Below are positions 1 to 31,421 of a stretch of 64,000 nucleotides of DNA, one piece after another (the stretch's first letter is position 1; each line of letters begins with the position of its first letter). The DNA lies in NCBI RefSeq assembly GCF_000208745.1, contig NC_030855.1, forward strand, positions 18,975,446-19,039,445, written 5' to 3'. Under the pieces are notes generated by a model. That model was not told where the DNA came from and made no database searches. It saw only the letters and a list, made by a program, of their open reading frames with translations. The position numbers and the translations under genes were made by a program. Source of the stretch: Theobroma cacao (Eukaryota > Streptophyta > Magnoliopsida > Malvales > Malvaceae).

Positions 1-341
1 AGCTATCAAAGTAAGAAATTGATGGCTCTGCGTTCCCCTTTGACAGCATCACATTCCAATACAGCATAATAAGAAGAATCAGATATGAGCACATTATGCT
101 TCTGAAAAATGTATACATTTACCCTCTCAACAATTGAGGTTTTAATCATCCACATATGGATTTGCATATTCTTCTCATATCATTATAGAATATATTTCAT
201 GAACATGCCTTTTGTTCAGAAGGAAAATCAATCATATTTTGTATTTGCATGAAAGCTGACGAAACCAAAATATCATAATTAAACCTATTTATGTAATGAA
301 AATTAATTTCATCATGAAGATGGATAAAGTGAAGTTCTCAC

Positions 342-17394
<17,053 letters not shown>

Positions 17395-18704
17395 TCAGCA
17401 TGACAATCTTACACAACACCCTAAAGAGCTAGGTTTCCTGTCAACATAGAGGCGCCACATATTTGAGAAAAAGTGTTCAACATATTAATCAGCATAAGGA
17501 TCAAACTGATTATAGAGAAATAAACGTTAGGGTTTCTCCCCCAACTAAATGAAACTAAGATATTCCGATCATCACTTACATAACATAAGAAGACTTACAT
17601 CATGTTTGGACGTTTGAAGACAAAAGAGGGTTGAGTTAACCAGTGGAAAAGTGAAGAGGACAGAGTAGAGGAAGCTAGTCTCCTGAACCTCATTTGAGAG
17701 TGGACTGGAGAGTTGAGTATGGTAAAGTAATGAGTTTATGTATTACTACCACTGTACTCTGATTTAAAATCACTATTAACATAAATTTCAAAAGATAAAA
17801 ATGAGTTCTCAAGTTGAAATCATTAAAATGAAATGCACTAATCCAAAATCCTCCCAACTTGAGGAAATATCAAAAGGAGGTTTTGAGGGGATGTGGTTTA
17901 CCTCCAAAGCTCTCGCCCCTCTCCCTCCATTGAAAAAAAAAAAAAACCCTCACAACTGTATTAGAGTAATGCTTTTACTCTCTTTCACTCTACTCTCTTC
18001 TCCTCCCCCTCCTTCCAAACACACTGTAATTGCATCAATTGCTTCAAGTCAACATTTTGTTGAATTCCAGACAACACAATGCATAAGATTCAAAATTAAA
18101 CCTTTTCTACTGCCTACATTTTATTAGGATGGTTTGATAAGAGATGACTGTAGATAATCACATGAAATAAGCTATGATGAATTTCAATCACAAAGATAAG
18201 AGCATAAGCATAGTGAAGCAGTCATTAACTCAAAGCAGCTATATGCTTCAAGCTAACAATAATTCAGGGTAGAAAAATATGGTCAACTTGCCACACAAAG
18301 AAATCAACTCATTGTACATATTCTGGCATCACTTACTTTCCAATCTATTTCAGAATCTTCCAAGCTGCCAGTAAACAACCCTTCGGCTTGTCCAAGGAAA
18401 GGCTAAGCAAAGTCTGGCAGTAAATTCAATTCCCAGAAACCACAACTTCTTTACTTCTAAATGTGGTCAGTAACCTAATAGAAGTCAAAATACAAACACT
18501 TCAAAATTGAAAATTGAATCCAATCCCGAAGAAAAAAGTCAGTGAATTACAATATTATTCACAACCCACGAGTTCACATATAAAAAATCAATAACCCCTG
18601 AACTAAAAGAGTGATAAATTCAAAATTTTCAACATACCCAGAAGCTAGTTTGGAAGTTTAAGGAATACCCAGAAGCTGAAATCAAGAGAAAAAGACGAAG
18701 TACC

Positions 18705-18830
18705 TTGGAAATTCTGCATAACGGTAACAACTATGAAGAGCCAATGAGCCAAAATTTACAGCCCCCTTCAAAAACTGGTTCTTTTTCTTCTCTTTTTTTT
18801 CCAGAGTCGTCCTTTTCGTAATCTCTTAAC
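18705..18830 (-). other. Probable 5' UTR exon and promoter-proximal region of the GDH-like gene
   Basis: Reading leftwards on the minus strand, a CCAAG|GTACTT donor lies at about 18704. Acceptor-like TTGACAG (near 17437) and ACCAG (near 17382) lie just before the first coding exon. A noncoding first exon is therefore likely, but the upstream end shown is only nominal and no TATA box is obvious. If the ACCAG acceptor is used, translation would begin at the second ATG (17367). Confidence 0.35.
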
Positions 18831-20540
18831 AATTTCTTGCTAATATACAAAAACTGATAGTGAGATCGTGCTCTTCTTGATGATTCTTCAGTGATAATTT
18901 TATTCTCAGTACATGACTACATCTGATTAAGGACTAAACTAAAAGAACTAATAATATTTGAGATTCTTGTAAATATAGATAACGGGAGGACAAAGAAAAA
19001 AAAAACAAAGAACTACGCAGACGAAGAGGATAGAGGGGAAAATTTTCCCCTTCATTTTATTTATTTAATGCTATTAGTAGGCGTAGTATTATTTTTTTTA
19101 ATTGAAACTAACTGCTTCTGACGTTGTTTTACTTTTTTGTGTGTGAAATTGGGTAAATATGGCATTTTACTTTTCATACCAGTCCAATTTCCAAATTAAT
19201 TCCTATCACTTTCACTGAAAATGAAATTCACCTCTCTTACTTTCTATTGGATTCAATTGAGTCCTCTTGCCTTTCCAGCAAATTAGTTATAGTAGTAATT
19301 TTTTTGTGTGTCTATGTATTGATGAATTTGTAATTTACATTAATTGAACCCTATCAGGTAAATATATAAAAATAAACATTTAAGTTTAACAATTAATTTA
19401 TGGGCAAAAAAATGTAAATCTGAACTTCAGTAACAATATATTTATGTTCTAAGATTCTGAGTTTTGAAGAAGGTAACTGTTTTAGAAGATAAATATGACA
19501 CCATGGGTACACTCATGGATGTCTCCAAGCTATCATAGAAACGTAGATCTGCAAACTCCAATGCTTTTTCCTTCTGAGTCCCATACGGAAGAGAGTGCTA
19601 GGAGTTTCCAACATTCACATTAGCTAGAGGGATAGCTGCAGGTTTCTTGCTAGTTGCTAGCTGCTTGTGTCACGCCATGTGCCTCGTAGAGGAAGTAGGT
19701 AAGCTGTTTCCCAAAATATCACAGCAGGCAAGTAGGGGAGTTTTTGGGTGGCTTATAAGCGGAAACGTTGCACAACCTATAAAGTTAGTTTTTTTAAGAG
19801 AGAGAGGATAATGATCTTGTGACAAAGTGATATCAAAACAAATTTAACTTTAATTCAATTTCATATTAAGTACTTCTCAAGAAAGATAAATCGTCAAATT
19901 GATCGAGTGAGAATATCACACTTTACATTTATAAAAAAATGTACGTAGAATACTTTCAAAAATCTCACATCACATTTTATCAAATTAACTTTTTGGAAAG
20001 AGGGTAATGACCCATGACACTTGAACCAGCCACTGGTGTTGTTATACCTCTGACAGCAGTGAACACTAGAATGAAGCATTCTCTATTTACTAGGATTAAT
20101 CATTTTGGCTTTGTATCATGCAAAACTCCACCATTCTGGTGCTGATTTTATAAGAAAGAATTTGATTTGTGCATACATGTACACACATACATAAAGCAAA
20201 AGAAACCAGATAGATTCAGATGCAAATAAAGAACATCACAAACCAGTTTGAAAAAAATGTGAAATTTTCATGCATCTTTGGTGTTCTTCCAGCAATTTCA
20301 ATTTCTAATCTACTTTCCAAATGAACCTGCATAAATATTGCCAAAAGTGGAATGCCCTGTGAAATGATATCTCAACTTAAGAAGGAAAGGAATAAAAGCA
20401 AGTGTTCCTTTGTGAAAAGCAACCAAGCTGATTGTGCAACTCAGAATCAAGAACAAGAATCTGTTTTGCTTTATACATTTGGCATTATCCAGGAAGAATT
20501 TTTGTCAGATTCATAAATAATGATGCAAAACTTTCTTTTT
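18831..20540. other. Intergenic, no gene seen
   Basis: AT-rich DNA upstream of the GDH-like gene. It should contain that gene's promoter. I see no conserved coding frame, transposon end or RNA gene. Confidence 0.5.
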
Positions 20541-20858
20541 CTAGGAGGAGATAATCTTCTTTCTCATCCACTGGCTTCTCATAAGCTCATTCAAAGATCG
20601 CAGCTGCAGCCAAGAAAGGTGTTTATATAATCAAAGAATGGTTCTGATAAAGCCACTGTATTTTTTATTCATATTTCAACTATTTTTTTGGGCATAAGCA
20701 ACCCCTCGAATTTGCACTAGCGAAACCACTCAAGAATTAATCAAAACATTTAGGTAAGGTAAAGTAAATGATGCCACTAAAGTCCAAATACCATAAAGAG
20801 ACCATAGTACCTCAAAGGGAGTTATCTCTAGCAGATGCATGGCAATGACAGTCCACAT
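20541..20858 (-). CDS. Doubtful small spliced ORF (36 codons)
   Basis: Two segments on the minus strand join in frame. The first is 20858-20811, from an ATG to a GAG|GTACTATGG donor. The second is 20603-20541, preceded by GGCTGCAG and ending in TAG. The product would be a 36-residue peptide containing LRSLNELMRSQW. Further upstream, a 54-bp segment (about 21129-21182), bounded by GTTGCAG and GAG|GTACTG, could be a noncoding exon. I do not recognise the peptide. Alternatives are distal 3' UTR exons of the ELL-like gene or chance. Confidence 0.2.
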
Positions 20859-22066
20859 TTAAGGTGGTGCTTGCTGCATTACATCTTGCCCTTAACCTCT
20901 TTTTGGCAACAAAAATAGTCTGGAGGAATTTGAAATCCAACTCCACCCCAGGGAGGGTGCTTGAAATCAAATGAAAGTTAAATTCATTTAATTTGGGAAC
21001 GTTTAGTAGCGAATTTATTAATGAAATTCATTTAGAATAAATCACAATATTGCTTGGAATTAAAAAGCTTGTACAAAAAGGGCATTCATTATCCAATAAC
21101 AATCATGCAAGGAAAATTTCAACAGTACCTCCAAGCAGCATAAATGAAGATTAGATTCTGGTTTCCAGACTGGTAATATAATCTGCAACAACAAAGGCCA
21201 TAAAAGTGAAATGCCGAGGCTATGCTATGGAGAAACTCTTCACCCTGTTCTAAGTGTTAGAAAAGTAAAACGAGAACATAAAAATGTAGTACTGCTGCTC
21301 CTTTGTATGTTAACAAGTGGGAATTGCAATCCCATCTGATCTTCCCTTTACTTTGTTCCAAAAATTATAGGGTTAAACTATGAATCTTAACTCTTCAATT
21401 AAAGGGATAACACCCAACAGATCAAGCATGGCTTATATAACTATTTATAACCAGAAGCACCAACTTAAAAAGGGGTGATGCTTAAAGTTTCTGTTTTGCG
21501 ATAGTCGAAAGTGCTATCTTACTTGCTACCATCCTCAAAATGCCTGTCATATGGCATGTTACAGTTACAGCCACAAATACATTTCTACTACCAGACAAGA
21601 TCCATCTTGATGAAAGGGATAAAAAGTATTATACTCCTATTGAGCTGAAGTCTAAACAATACTTGGGCATCTTTTTTTTTTTTTTCCTTTCTTATTTTTT
21701 CAATCATTTGTATACACATTGCAATAAATTGTTGGTTGCAAGCAAAACTAAAGCAAGCTGTAAAAAAAAACTACAAAATTGAGGGCCAAAAGCCAAAATT
21801 CTACACATTATACACACACCCAATTTGGGTAGAGCCAACCTTCAATTTTTACCCTCAATGGCCATGGAGTAGAGTGTGACGTAATCGTATCACCTTGAAC
21901 CATCTATAACCATTTACAAGTGCTCCAATCTTAGAGAAGGAAAGCAACATATCACTGTTGCGCGAATCCCCCAGCAAGGCAATGGAGAAATAGGTATCAC
22001 TGATTGCAGCTTAGATATGAAAGAAGAGGATCCAATCTGTCGGGAGAAGTTTGGCATAATTCACTA

Positions 22067-25000
22067 TCAATCTATTGAATGTGACTGAGCATACTCATGA
22101 AGCCTCTGCTTAAGGTTCTGCAATAAGGGAGAACCTCAGAATTACTAATCATAAGGAAAGGGAAGAGAGGGGAGAGAGAGAGAGAGAGACAGATTAAAAT
22201 ATAGTACTAGCAATCACCTTTAATTCATAATGGAGCACAACAAATATTTTCTTCAGTCTTTTGTGCCTCTGCAAATCAAAACAGCACTTCAGTCAGAACA
22301 GAATTCCTACAGGAAAATTTTCAATTTTAAAAGTAAAAGAAGGATAGACATGACTCAAGCAAATACTAGGAGCATTTCTGAAGCCAGGCGATAAGGCATA
22401 TAACAGTGACAATTTCAACACTCCTTGCATTTCTCAATAATAGAAAATACTGAAATTTTCAGACAAGATCAAAGCAACAGATACCATTCAAGTTCATTAA
22501 GACTGTAACCACAAAAGATTCTGCTTGTTATCCAATTATTATTATGCACAAACTTCTTCCAGACAATCACATGAGAAAGTAATTTCGACGCTAGTCAATG
22601 ATCTTATCCATCACACTGTTCTGCTCATCATCTGAAGATCCTCCTTATATAAGAGAAGATTGCTTGCTTCTCAGCCATTTATCATCTTCTTACTACATTA
22701 AATCACAGTATATGAATGTAGGGCCATGTAGGCAGAATTCTAACTTTAAACTGCATTAATATTTAAACTTTATATTACACTGAAATTCAATTTATCAGGC
22801 AAATAGAATGATTAGACAAAATCTTGTCAGTCGGTTCCACATCTAGAGACATTCTGCTATCATTAAGAAAAAGGATATATCGTAAAGAAACAAAGGATAT
22901 ATCATAAAGAAACTAGATAGAGAAATATACCATTCCACACTGTTGATAAGACTCCAGCAATAGATTCAAGGTCTTATAATATTTATCCATGTCCCTATCT
23001 TTCGAATATTCGAGGTCCTTACCCAGCTTTTCAAAGTCATTCCTATAAGTGAGAGGTTATGCCAAACAGCAGTTCATCAAACAAGTCAGAACACAAATAC
23101 AAAATGCGGCAAGACCTCATAAATGAGCAAAGCAATTCCAAATAATACCTATAAGTTTGTAGGGTCTTGTCCAAGTCATTGTAAGATTCATATTTTTCAC
23201 GAAACTCATTCATATATTCTTCATACCTAACATAAAAAACACAAAAAATAGTTAGTTTCAATTAGATGTCACAGTCCTCTAAAATTCAACATGGCCATGA
23301 TCATTTAAAAGAAACAGTCAAACAGATACATCAACAAATATAACTACTTACTGAGATGAATCCTTGATTGGTCCCCTGTACTCTGGCTCATCTTTTTCAT
23401 GCTTAGAATAAGGACAACACTCTTCATCAGAAGAAGACCCCCTTTTCCTTCGACCATTAACATTGCCCTCCGCCAAAACTGTATCCTTACGCCCATCAGT
23501 CACATCCACCATTTTATTAGATGCAAGTGTTTTACTGTCCTTTATGACCTGGGACACTGATCCTCGTTTTGATTCCTGCGGTTGTGAGGCACTAGCTGGT
23601 GCTTTCTTGTGGCTTTCACCATAACCCTCCAGATCAACTCCCAGTTTTGCACCAGTTTCATTCTGTCTGGTTTTACTACTAGTATCTGCCAATTTGTTAG
23701 AGTGTGACCCAACTTCTGGACGGTCTACTCTTGAGAGATGTTGCGGCTGAGACTGAACAACCCTAAGATGTGATCTTGTCAAATCTTCAACATGATATTC
23801 TGGGGTTCTTCTAAGCCCGCTTAGATTGGGTGGAGATGGCTTTCCTGAATCCCAATTTGTCTTCCCAACAGATTTGCCCCTGCTGAGATCAGGATTAAAG
23901 TTCTCTGAGGTGCTTGGTCCACTGCCTGACTGTTTAAAGGAACTTTTTCTCTCAAATTGCTTCTTTATTGGAGTTTCCTCAACCAATGGCTCACGAATCT
24001 CGCCTAACTCTAAGTGTGAAAGCTCTCTTTGGAGCATATTGCTTTTCCCATTAACCGGATATCTATCTGCAGTAACCCTGCTGTTATCCTTCGGGGGAGA
24101 ATTAATGTATGAGCTTGAAATTTGTCCAGCATCCTTGAACTTTCCAACAGTTTCACCAAGTTTCCTGTGATGAAAATCAGAGGGCACAGCATTTTTACCT
24201 CCAGCACCACCTTCCTTAGTATTTCTTGGTAACTTTTTGTCCTTCATTAAACCATCCTCATTTTGAGTGTCCCTAGAAGGGTTATCCTTTTGAATGAAAT
24301 GACCTTCATGCACACTCTTCTCAGAGAACTTACGACCATGTCCTGAGCTCTCAGTATGTTTCATAGGCCTTTCTGCTGCAATAGTAGCCTTTGCCCAAGC
24401 ACCTTGATCAGAAGGCCTACGACCAGATTGATGAAAATCTGAACTAGATTTTCTTGGAAACACCTGATTGTATCCCTTTTGAGAGCCAAAATCAGCATGT
24501 TCTTCTCTGTCACCTTTATTCATCATTTGAACAGAAGAGCTTTGGTAAGGGTCATCTATGGGTCTATTAGGAGAAAAATTACGAATACTCCCAAAAAAAT
24601 TGGGATCTCTACTCCCAGAAACATGCGGTTGAGACAAGCTTTCTGACTTCAATCTTTTAGTACGTTCAGACTTCTCATCTATGTGCTTCAGATCAGATCC
24701 TCTTTTGGATTTAGCTTTGGGTAACCTCTCAGAGTTATCAGATTGCTCATGCCTGACACTATCCTTAACAAGATTTTCTGCATCATCAAACAGATTTCCT
24801 ATGAAATTTTGACGCTCCTGGAGTTCATCACAATCAGATGAAGAGGGTTTTGCTCCTTCCTCAGGTTTTTCACCCTCTTTTCTAGTACTGACAGCCATTC
24901 CAATTTGCTGTTCATCTTCAGGCAAGTCTTTCTCAATGTCGACACCATCTGATCCATGACCTTCAACATCAACAGCATCAGATCCATTACCTTCAATATC

Positions 25001-28000
25001 AACTGCATCAGATCCATCACCATCTTGATTTTCATCCATCCCATTCTGTAAAGGCCTGTCATGTTCAGTTTGCCATGGTATAGGTGATTGCACCACTCCT
25101 GGTTCAGAGGCCTGTAAATCCTGCTTGGTCTCTTTGTAATCATCACTTGTCATTATATCCACATCCTCATCAGACCCTTCCTTGCTGTTGGAAGAAGCAT
25201 CACTTTCACTGTCACTGCTACTACCGCTCCCACTTCCTGCTGGGCTTCCACTCCTGCTCCTACTCCTACTGCGGCTTCCACTGTCACTTCCACTATCACT
25301 GCTGTCACTGTCACTATCACTATCACTTCCACTGTCACTAGCACTATTTGCCTGCCCCTCACTATTGTCAGAAGCTTTTCTGTCACCGCCCAAATCAGGT
25401 GAATGTTGTTGGATGTCAATTTGTTCTAACACATTTGATTCTACCCCAAGTTTAGAGTCTAAATGGTTCTGTTCCTCCATTTCACTAACTTTCTCCACTA
25501 TGCTTGCTACTGGAGCAGGGGTCTGGTCATGGTTTTCTTCAGGAGCTGGAGTCTGATGATGGTTATCTTCAGGTGAACTGCAAAATAAAGACAAACAACA
25601 TTATGGCATGCTGCATGTGTTTATTGATAACTATGTTAGATTATCATTAAACAGAAAACAACAAGAAGATTAATAATAACCATAGTAACAATTAATTCCA
25701 GATAATCAAGAAAAATTTTAATGGCATGAGATTCCACAAATTGTTAAATCTGAAGCTACCTAAACAATGAGTTCCCTAAACGCACAGACTAAATAAAAAT
25801 AAAAATGGATAATTACATGAAACATTACATTTTGAATTTCATCCATTGAATAGCAGTGCTTGTAAGAGAAAAAGTCATTGTCTCTTTTTAGTAGATCAAA
25901 GCTAACCTATCTATATATACAAAACTTAGTTAAAGTCTTTCTTAGCTTCCCTATTAAAATCACGTCCTGAGTTAAAATTGCAGACTCAACATTGACCTCA
26001 CCTTGAACTTTTAACATTAACTCTCCAATGCTAAGTGAACAATTAGACATGTAGTAATTTCATTGAGGAACCTAAGGAACTTCACCTCAGTCCTCAGTCC
26101 TACCTATATATAATAAGAATAGCATCAACTATGAACATGAAAAAAAAAAAAGGCAAGAGAATTCAATTTCAATAAAAATTGATCAAATTAAGCCCATTGG
26201 AAATAAGAATGGCAGGTACCTTCCACTTTCAGACGAAGGTTTCTTTAAGCTATCCAACTCCACTCCTGGTTTCAAGAAATATCTACCTGGAGCTTGGAAA
26301 GTTGCAATCTGGTGCTCAAAAATAAAGGAAGGCATAAGATCACATACTATTCTTAAAAATAGTTGCATCAAGGATTTCCATTGCTTACTTTTTTTACAAT
26401 TGTCTCAATCTTTCGGGCCGAGTTTGGAATTGTGTCCCCAACAGCTTTCTCTAAGGCCTGTAGCCATTTCAGAGAGAGAGAGAGAGTAAGAGATAAAATG
26501 ATCCAAAATGAAAGTGAAGCCAACAACATACACCATCAGCAAAAGAGATACAATTATTTTAAAACTTTCACTTAATCCTTGCCCTTACCTTTAAGCTCAT
26601 CCCCTTGGGATTCTCCTTCAGTAGAGTAATCAGCAGACTCTGCAAGTCCATTGGCTTAGGTCCAAAGTTTCCTCTGCGCCCAGGCATCTCACGCACTGCA
26701 CCAGTAGCCCTGGTTGGTATTTCTTTCTCAGAGCTGGAAGCATTTTCTTTGCTCTTCACCTGGGGAGGCATGACATCCTCAATGCCTGAGTGAACCTTGG
26801 AGATATTTCCTATTCCAATAGGAGATGCTGCAGCACCAGAGCGCTCAGGTGGAGACGGTATAGGGGAAGTTGAGCGTCCTCCTTTTGCATTAGAAGCTGA
26901 AATTAATCCAGATTTATAGCCAGACTTAGGAGGGCCTCCAACAGCCGCTGGTGCATGACACATACATTGCAAAAACTTATTAAGAAACCTAAACAGAAGC
27001 AAAAAAAACTGAAACCATTTAAAAGTATAATCTCAACAACTCTTACAGATTGTTACTTTTGGAGAGACCATGCAAAAAACATAAGATAGTTTTCATACTT
27101 TAATTAATTAAATGAGATTCAAATGATTTACCTTGAGCCGTCTCAACTTTCCGCTTCTTAAAAGCAGGCTCCTTCTTCTTGAAGTGTGACTTCCACGGAC
27201 TAGCTGGAAACATAAGAGACATATAACACTGAGATTTAAGCTTTAAAAAGTGATCTTCTTTTATCTTAAATGTTCTCTACCAGCAACTACTTTCCGTGAA
27301 AATCATTTTAAATGGGTTTTTTTCTTCCATAATATTTTAGTATGTATCATGCACACGAGTTAGTTTTCCTAAAGCAATTGAAGTCCAAGGCTAGCAATAC
27401 ATATCAGAAGAATAATCGTCAATACTGTGGGAATGTGGGATTGCATGAATGAAAAAGTAGGTTGAAGATGCCATCTTGATTAGCATGGGCATCAAAGCAA
27501 TTTAATAAGCAGCATATGAGTAGGACCTCAAAAGAAAATTAAATCCACAAATAAAGCACCATAAGGACATATGCGAGGGAAGAGATCTTAAATAGACCTA
27601 AGTCCTAGCATACCCTCATCGTAATGCTTCTTACTACATCAGTACCTTTCTACATGTCAGAAAAGGCAAATATAGTGACTACGGGTTATGGAAGTAAAGA
27701 GAGGGCACAAACATAACATCACAAATAAAAGCTTACCCTCAGCAGCAGCTAATTGCTTTATTTGATTCTTCATGGAAGGGTTTCCATGGTCTAATACAAT
27801 AGCTCTGTCATCAATACCAAAAGAAGAAAGGATAAAATCAATAATCATCATTTAACTTAACCTTATTTCCAGAAGTACCCAGCAATATAAGAATGTAGCA
27901 TCGTATAATATTTACAACACTGAATAACCAGGATGACATAAAATATAAAAGAAAAGCCAGAGTTTCTTCACGAAACATAATCAGATAGAAGAATCCAAAA

Positions 28001-28980
28001 TTTTAATGCTCGGAAACGATAAAAATTGACTAAAATCCAGACTAAGCTTCTTAATCAGAAGGGTTTCTGAAATTGTTTGAGTTGCTGTCTCTGCAATTGT
28101 ATTGGGAGAGTTATGCACATCTCTTTTCTGAATGTTCATTTTCAGCTCATATCCATTCTGAGTTCTTAAGGAAGCACTATGACATCAGAAATACTGCAAA
28201 AGATTCGGTGGTGAGCTTTGGCTATTTTGATGATAGATAAGCAAAGTGAGAAGAATTATTTAGCTGCTATTATATATTGAATCTGAATGAGAGAACAATA
28301 GTTTTAGGAGGTGATTTAAAAGATTATATTTAGCAAATTATTATCGATATTGATTTGAGACTAATTTGATTGAGTTACTATAGGTAGATTAAGAACAGTT
28401 TATTTATAACTGAAACACGGGAGGTGAGCTTCAATGTGAGAAAGAACCCTTGTAATGGATGAAGCATAATGTTTTAAACAATGGTGATGGATCTCTATCT
28501 GAGAATACATGAGGATATGAAAGTGTTCTGAAGAATTCTCAAGGTGATGCAGAGCTTGCTTTCACAGAAATTTGCTTGCCTACAACTGTTCCACAGCATT
28601 AATTAGAAGAAATAAAAAAAGACCCAAAGATTGCACTTCTGCATAGCATTTCCCTTATTACTGTTTCTTCATGTTCTCACAATGCTATCAGGATTTGAAG
28701 AGAAGGGAGAGATGGCCTTGCAGGGCTAAAAGACTGGTTCAGGAGATAATGAAATTTCAGCAGAGTTTTGATCAATGTATCGGCAAACATGTGTATGGAG
28801 AAACCAATTCTCTACCTAATTATTCTGTAGCATTTTGTGGTATTGCATGAGGTGTCCACAAAAAGAAGTTGTCTTTATTTACCCCAAAAAGGGACAGAAA
28901 GAACTTGTCTCTTTGACATTTGTCTATTATTTACATGTTATATGTGATAAAAACATTTGTATTTTGATAACCAATTATAG

Positions 28981-29022
<42 letters not shown>

Positions 29023-31421
29023 TGATCTAACTCATGCTAACTGGACAGAAGCTGACAAAAAGTAGGTTAAAAGAGAGAAATAAATATGCATGCTTACGTA
29101 ATGACTACAAGAAAACCATCCTAGCTAACATACTTGCGTGATTTATGTTTGCGCTCAGCTTCCTCTGACCGCATCTTAACATGGTTTGTCATTGACTCAT
29201 CCAAGACGCGTTGAACATTCAACTTCCGCCAAGCACACCCAGATTCAACAAGCAAACCATTTCCATCTTCACCACTTTGACGTTCTTCATATATATCACA
29301 TAGATCAACAAATTCCCGTGACCATGTAAACCTAAACTCCTTGCCACCAACATCAATGACCTGCACAAGCGATGACAAATTAGAAACAACATTTGTTGAT
29401 AATTGGTAGGCCACATTTATGTACATAAGTTCTAAAAAGAACAAATGTTGAAGAGAATTCAATTGGAGCTTCTGTCACCAAATGCCTATCGAATGGTGGG
29501 AACAATTATCTATTCCAGAAAAGAATAGAACATCTAATCAAGATTTTTGGAGCAGCAACATCTCAAAACAGAAGACCATAAACTATCAAGCCCTAACCAG
29601 TTTTTCTGTATCCCATGCTACAAACTGTCATGCTTAAAAGGCCATCCTTCAATTATGAAAATGTTCTGCATAAATCCACCCAAAAACAAGTAGAAAACCA
29701 TTGATGCAGTCCATAAAACAGATTGACATAAAAAGGTGCCCCAGAAAAAATGTGCAATCCAAAGAAAATCTAACGCTTCCTGCACAAAATTCTTGTGCCA
29801 CTGATATGAACAATCTATTTACCATCAAATTGCGCCCATCAAACATACCATGGGAATAATACAACCTTTTGTTTATATACAAGAAATACCAACATTGGCA
29901 GATACAGATAGCACCATCATTTTAAACCAGTTGGCCTGGTAAGTTCACTATTTCTGCAATCACATCTCATTTAAGAGGTTATGGTCAGTGAACAATCCTG
30001 AAAATTGACTAATCTCCTCCTACTACATGTTAGCATGTTCTCAACCAATAACAAAGTCTGTGTACAAACTCTGCATTTTCATAATTTTACATGCTTTATT
30101 GCTGCTCCTACCTTAAGCTCCCCCCCTAGTACATCTTTTACATAAAGACTTAAGAGACATATCATAAGCAAAGGAAGAATCACCAAATTTCAGAAATAAA
30201 AGCTAAACCATCATATCATGAAAATTAACTAACAATGAAAGTTTATACAGATTGAATGTAATTGGTGCATAATGTAAATATTTCAGGAGGAAAAGAAGAC
30301 TAGGCTACGCCCCAATATAGACATGCCAAGGATTACACAAACAAAATAGAAGCCAAATAGACCAAACTCCTTCATGGCCTACTAGAATCAAGAGAAGAAC
30401 AACCCATTCAAAATCAAAAACCAAGCAAGCCCAGCAGAATTACCCAAAATATCCCAATAAACCACCAAAATATCCATGAAACGCTAAAAACTTAAGCACC
30501 AATATAACAAAATCCACAACCTACCCCATAAAGTCGCCCAATTTGAAGCTAAACCAGGTTGAAAAACCCGATCAACCAATTTACATTTCCATAACCAGTC
30601 GTAAACTAAGAACTACACAAACATTAACACACAACCTTGACATAGTCACACCCAAAGAAAACCATTGGTAAAACACCAAAATACAGAAAACCCAAAGATA
30701 GCCAGTAGAAAATAATCAAGAAATACATAAATTATAAACTAAATTTTATAACAATTCAAACAAGCATTACAAACATTTAAAAAGAAAAAAAGAAAACAAA
30801 TTTAAGCTAAACCCAGATGAATTCTGATCAAGCAGCATGCTTTCCTACTAGTTTATCCCTATAGACCAACAAAATTCAAAGAATTGAAAGAAACAAAATA
30901 ATTTAAAAATTAAGCTTAACTCGGATGAATTCCAATCAAGCAGCATCTTTCCCATTAGTTATATCCCTAAAAAGCACAAAATTACAAAACAAATAACAAT
31001 TTGAAATGAATAGCAATAAAATTTTAAAAAATTATGAAAAACACAGTTAAATTCTCCTTTAAGAACTCACATTTCCACTAGGGTTAGTCGGAATTGAATC
31101 AAATTTAATTCTGGCCGTCCCTCCTTGAGCCTCAAGCCGCCTGATCTCCTCCACCAAATCTGGCGCCAACCTTATGATCATAGCGAAAGCCAAAGGATTG
31201 TTCCCAGACACAAGGGAAAAGCTCTCTTCCACAGCCGGTGCGGGTCCCAAACCGCCCCCGACCCCGGGGCGGTTACGAGGGGCGGAGCCAAGAGATAGCC
31301 TTCCAGCTGGGGCGGCGGGGCGGTGTGGCGGAGGCGGAGGGAACGAAGAGCGGTTCCGAGGGCCTCCGCCCCCACGGCCGCCACCTCCTCCGCGGCCCAG
31401 CTTCGAGGAGCCTCCGTACAT
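22067..31421 (-). CDS. ELL-like RNA polymerase II elongation factor with OCEL domain
   Basis: Twelve exons on the minus strand: 31421-31071, 29360-29134, 27804-27737, 27203-27132, 26947-26589, 26457-26389, 26308-26220, 25577-23352, 23226-23149, 23042-22931, 22268-22218 and 22117-22067 (stop TGA). They total 3753 nt, or 1250 residues, with phases agreeing throughout. The N-terminus is Gly/Arg/Pro-rich (start MYGGSSKLGRGG), followed by a conserved region to residue 240. Residues about 338-405 (MDLQSLLITLL...GRYFLKPG) look like the winged-helix part of ELL proteins. The huge eighth exon encodes a low-complexity Ser/Asp then Ser/Arg tract (about 485-550) and a charged disordered stretch. The last 100 residues, from RYEEYMNEF onwards, match the occludin/ELL homology domain, a helical bundle. 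Animal ELL raises Pol II elongation rate in super and little elongation complexes. A similar nuclear role here is inferred. Confidence 0.88.
28985..29020. repeat. (AT)n microsatellite in ELL-like intron 2
   Basis: About 18 uninterrupted AT units. Such tracts are often length-polymorphic. Confidence 0.95.

Noticed and set aside
17801..18127. Plus-strand ORF of 108 codons
   Set aside because: Lies in the 5' leader intron of the GDH-like gene, has no recognisable domain and contains a Lys homopolymer run; chance ORF.
25084..25556. Overlapping plus-strand ORFs rich in His/Ser/Leu
   Set aside because: They are the antisense of the Ser/Asp repeat tract in the ELL-like exon; their length comes from low-complexity codon structure.
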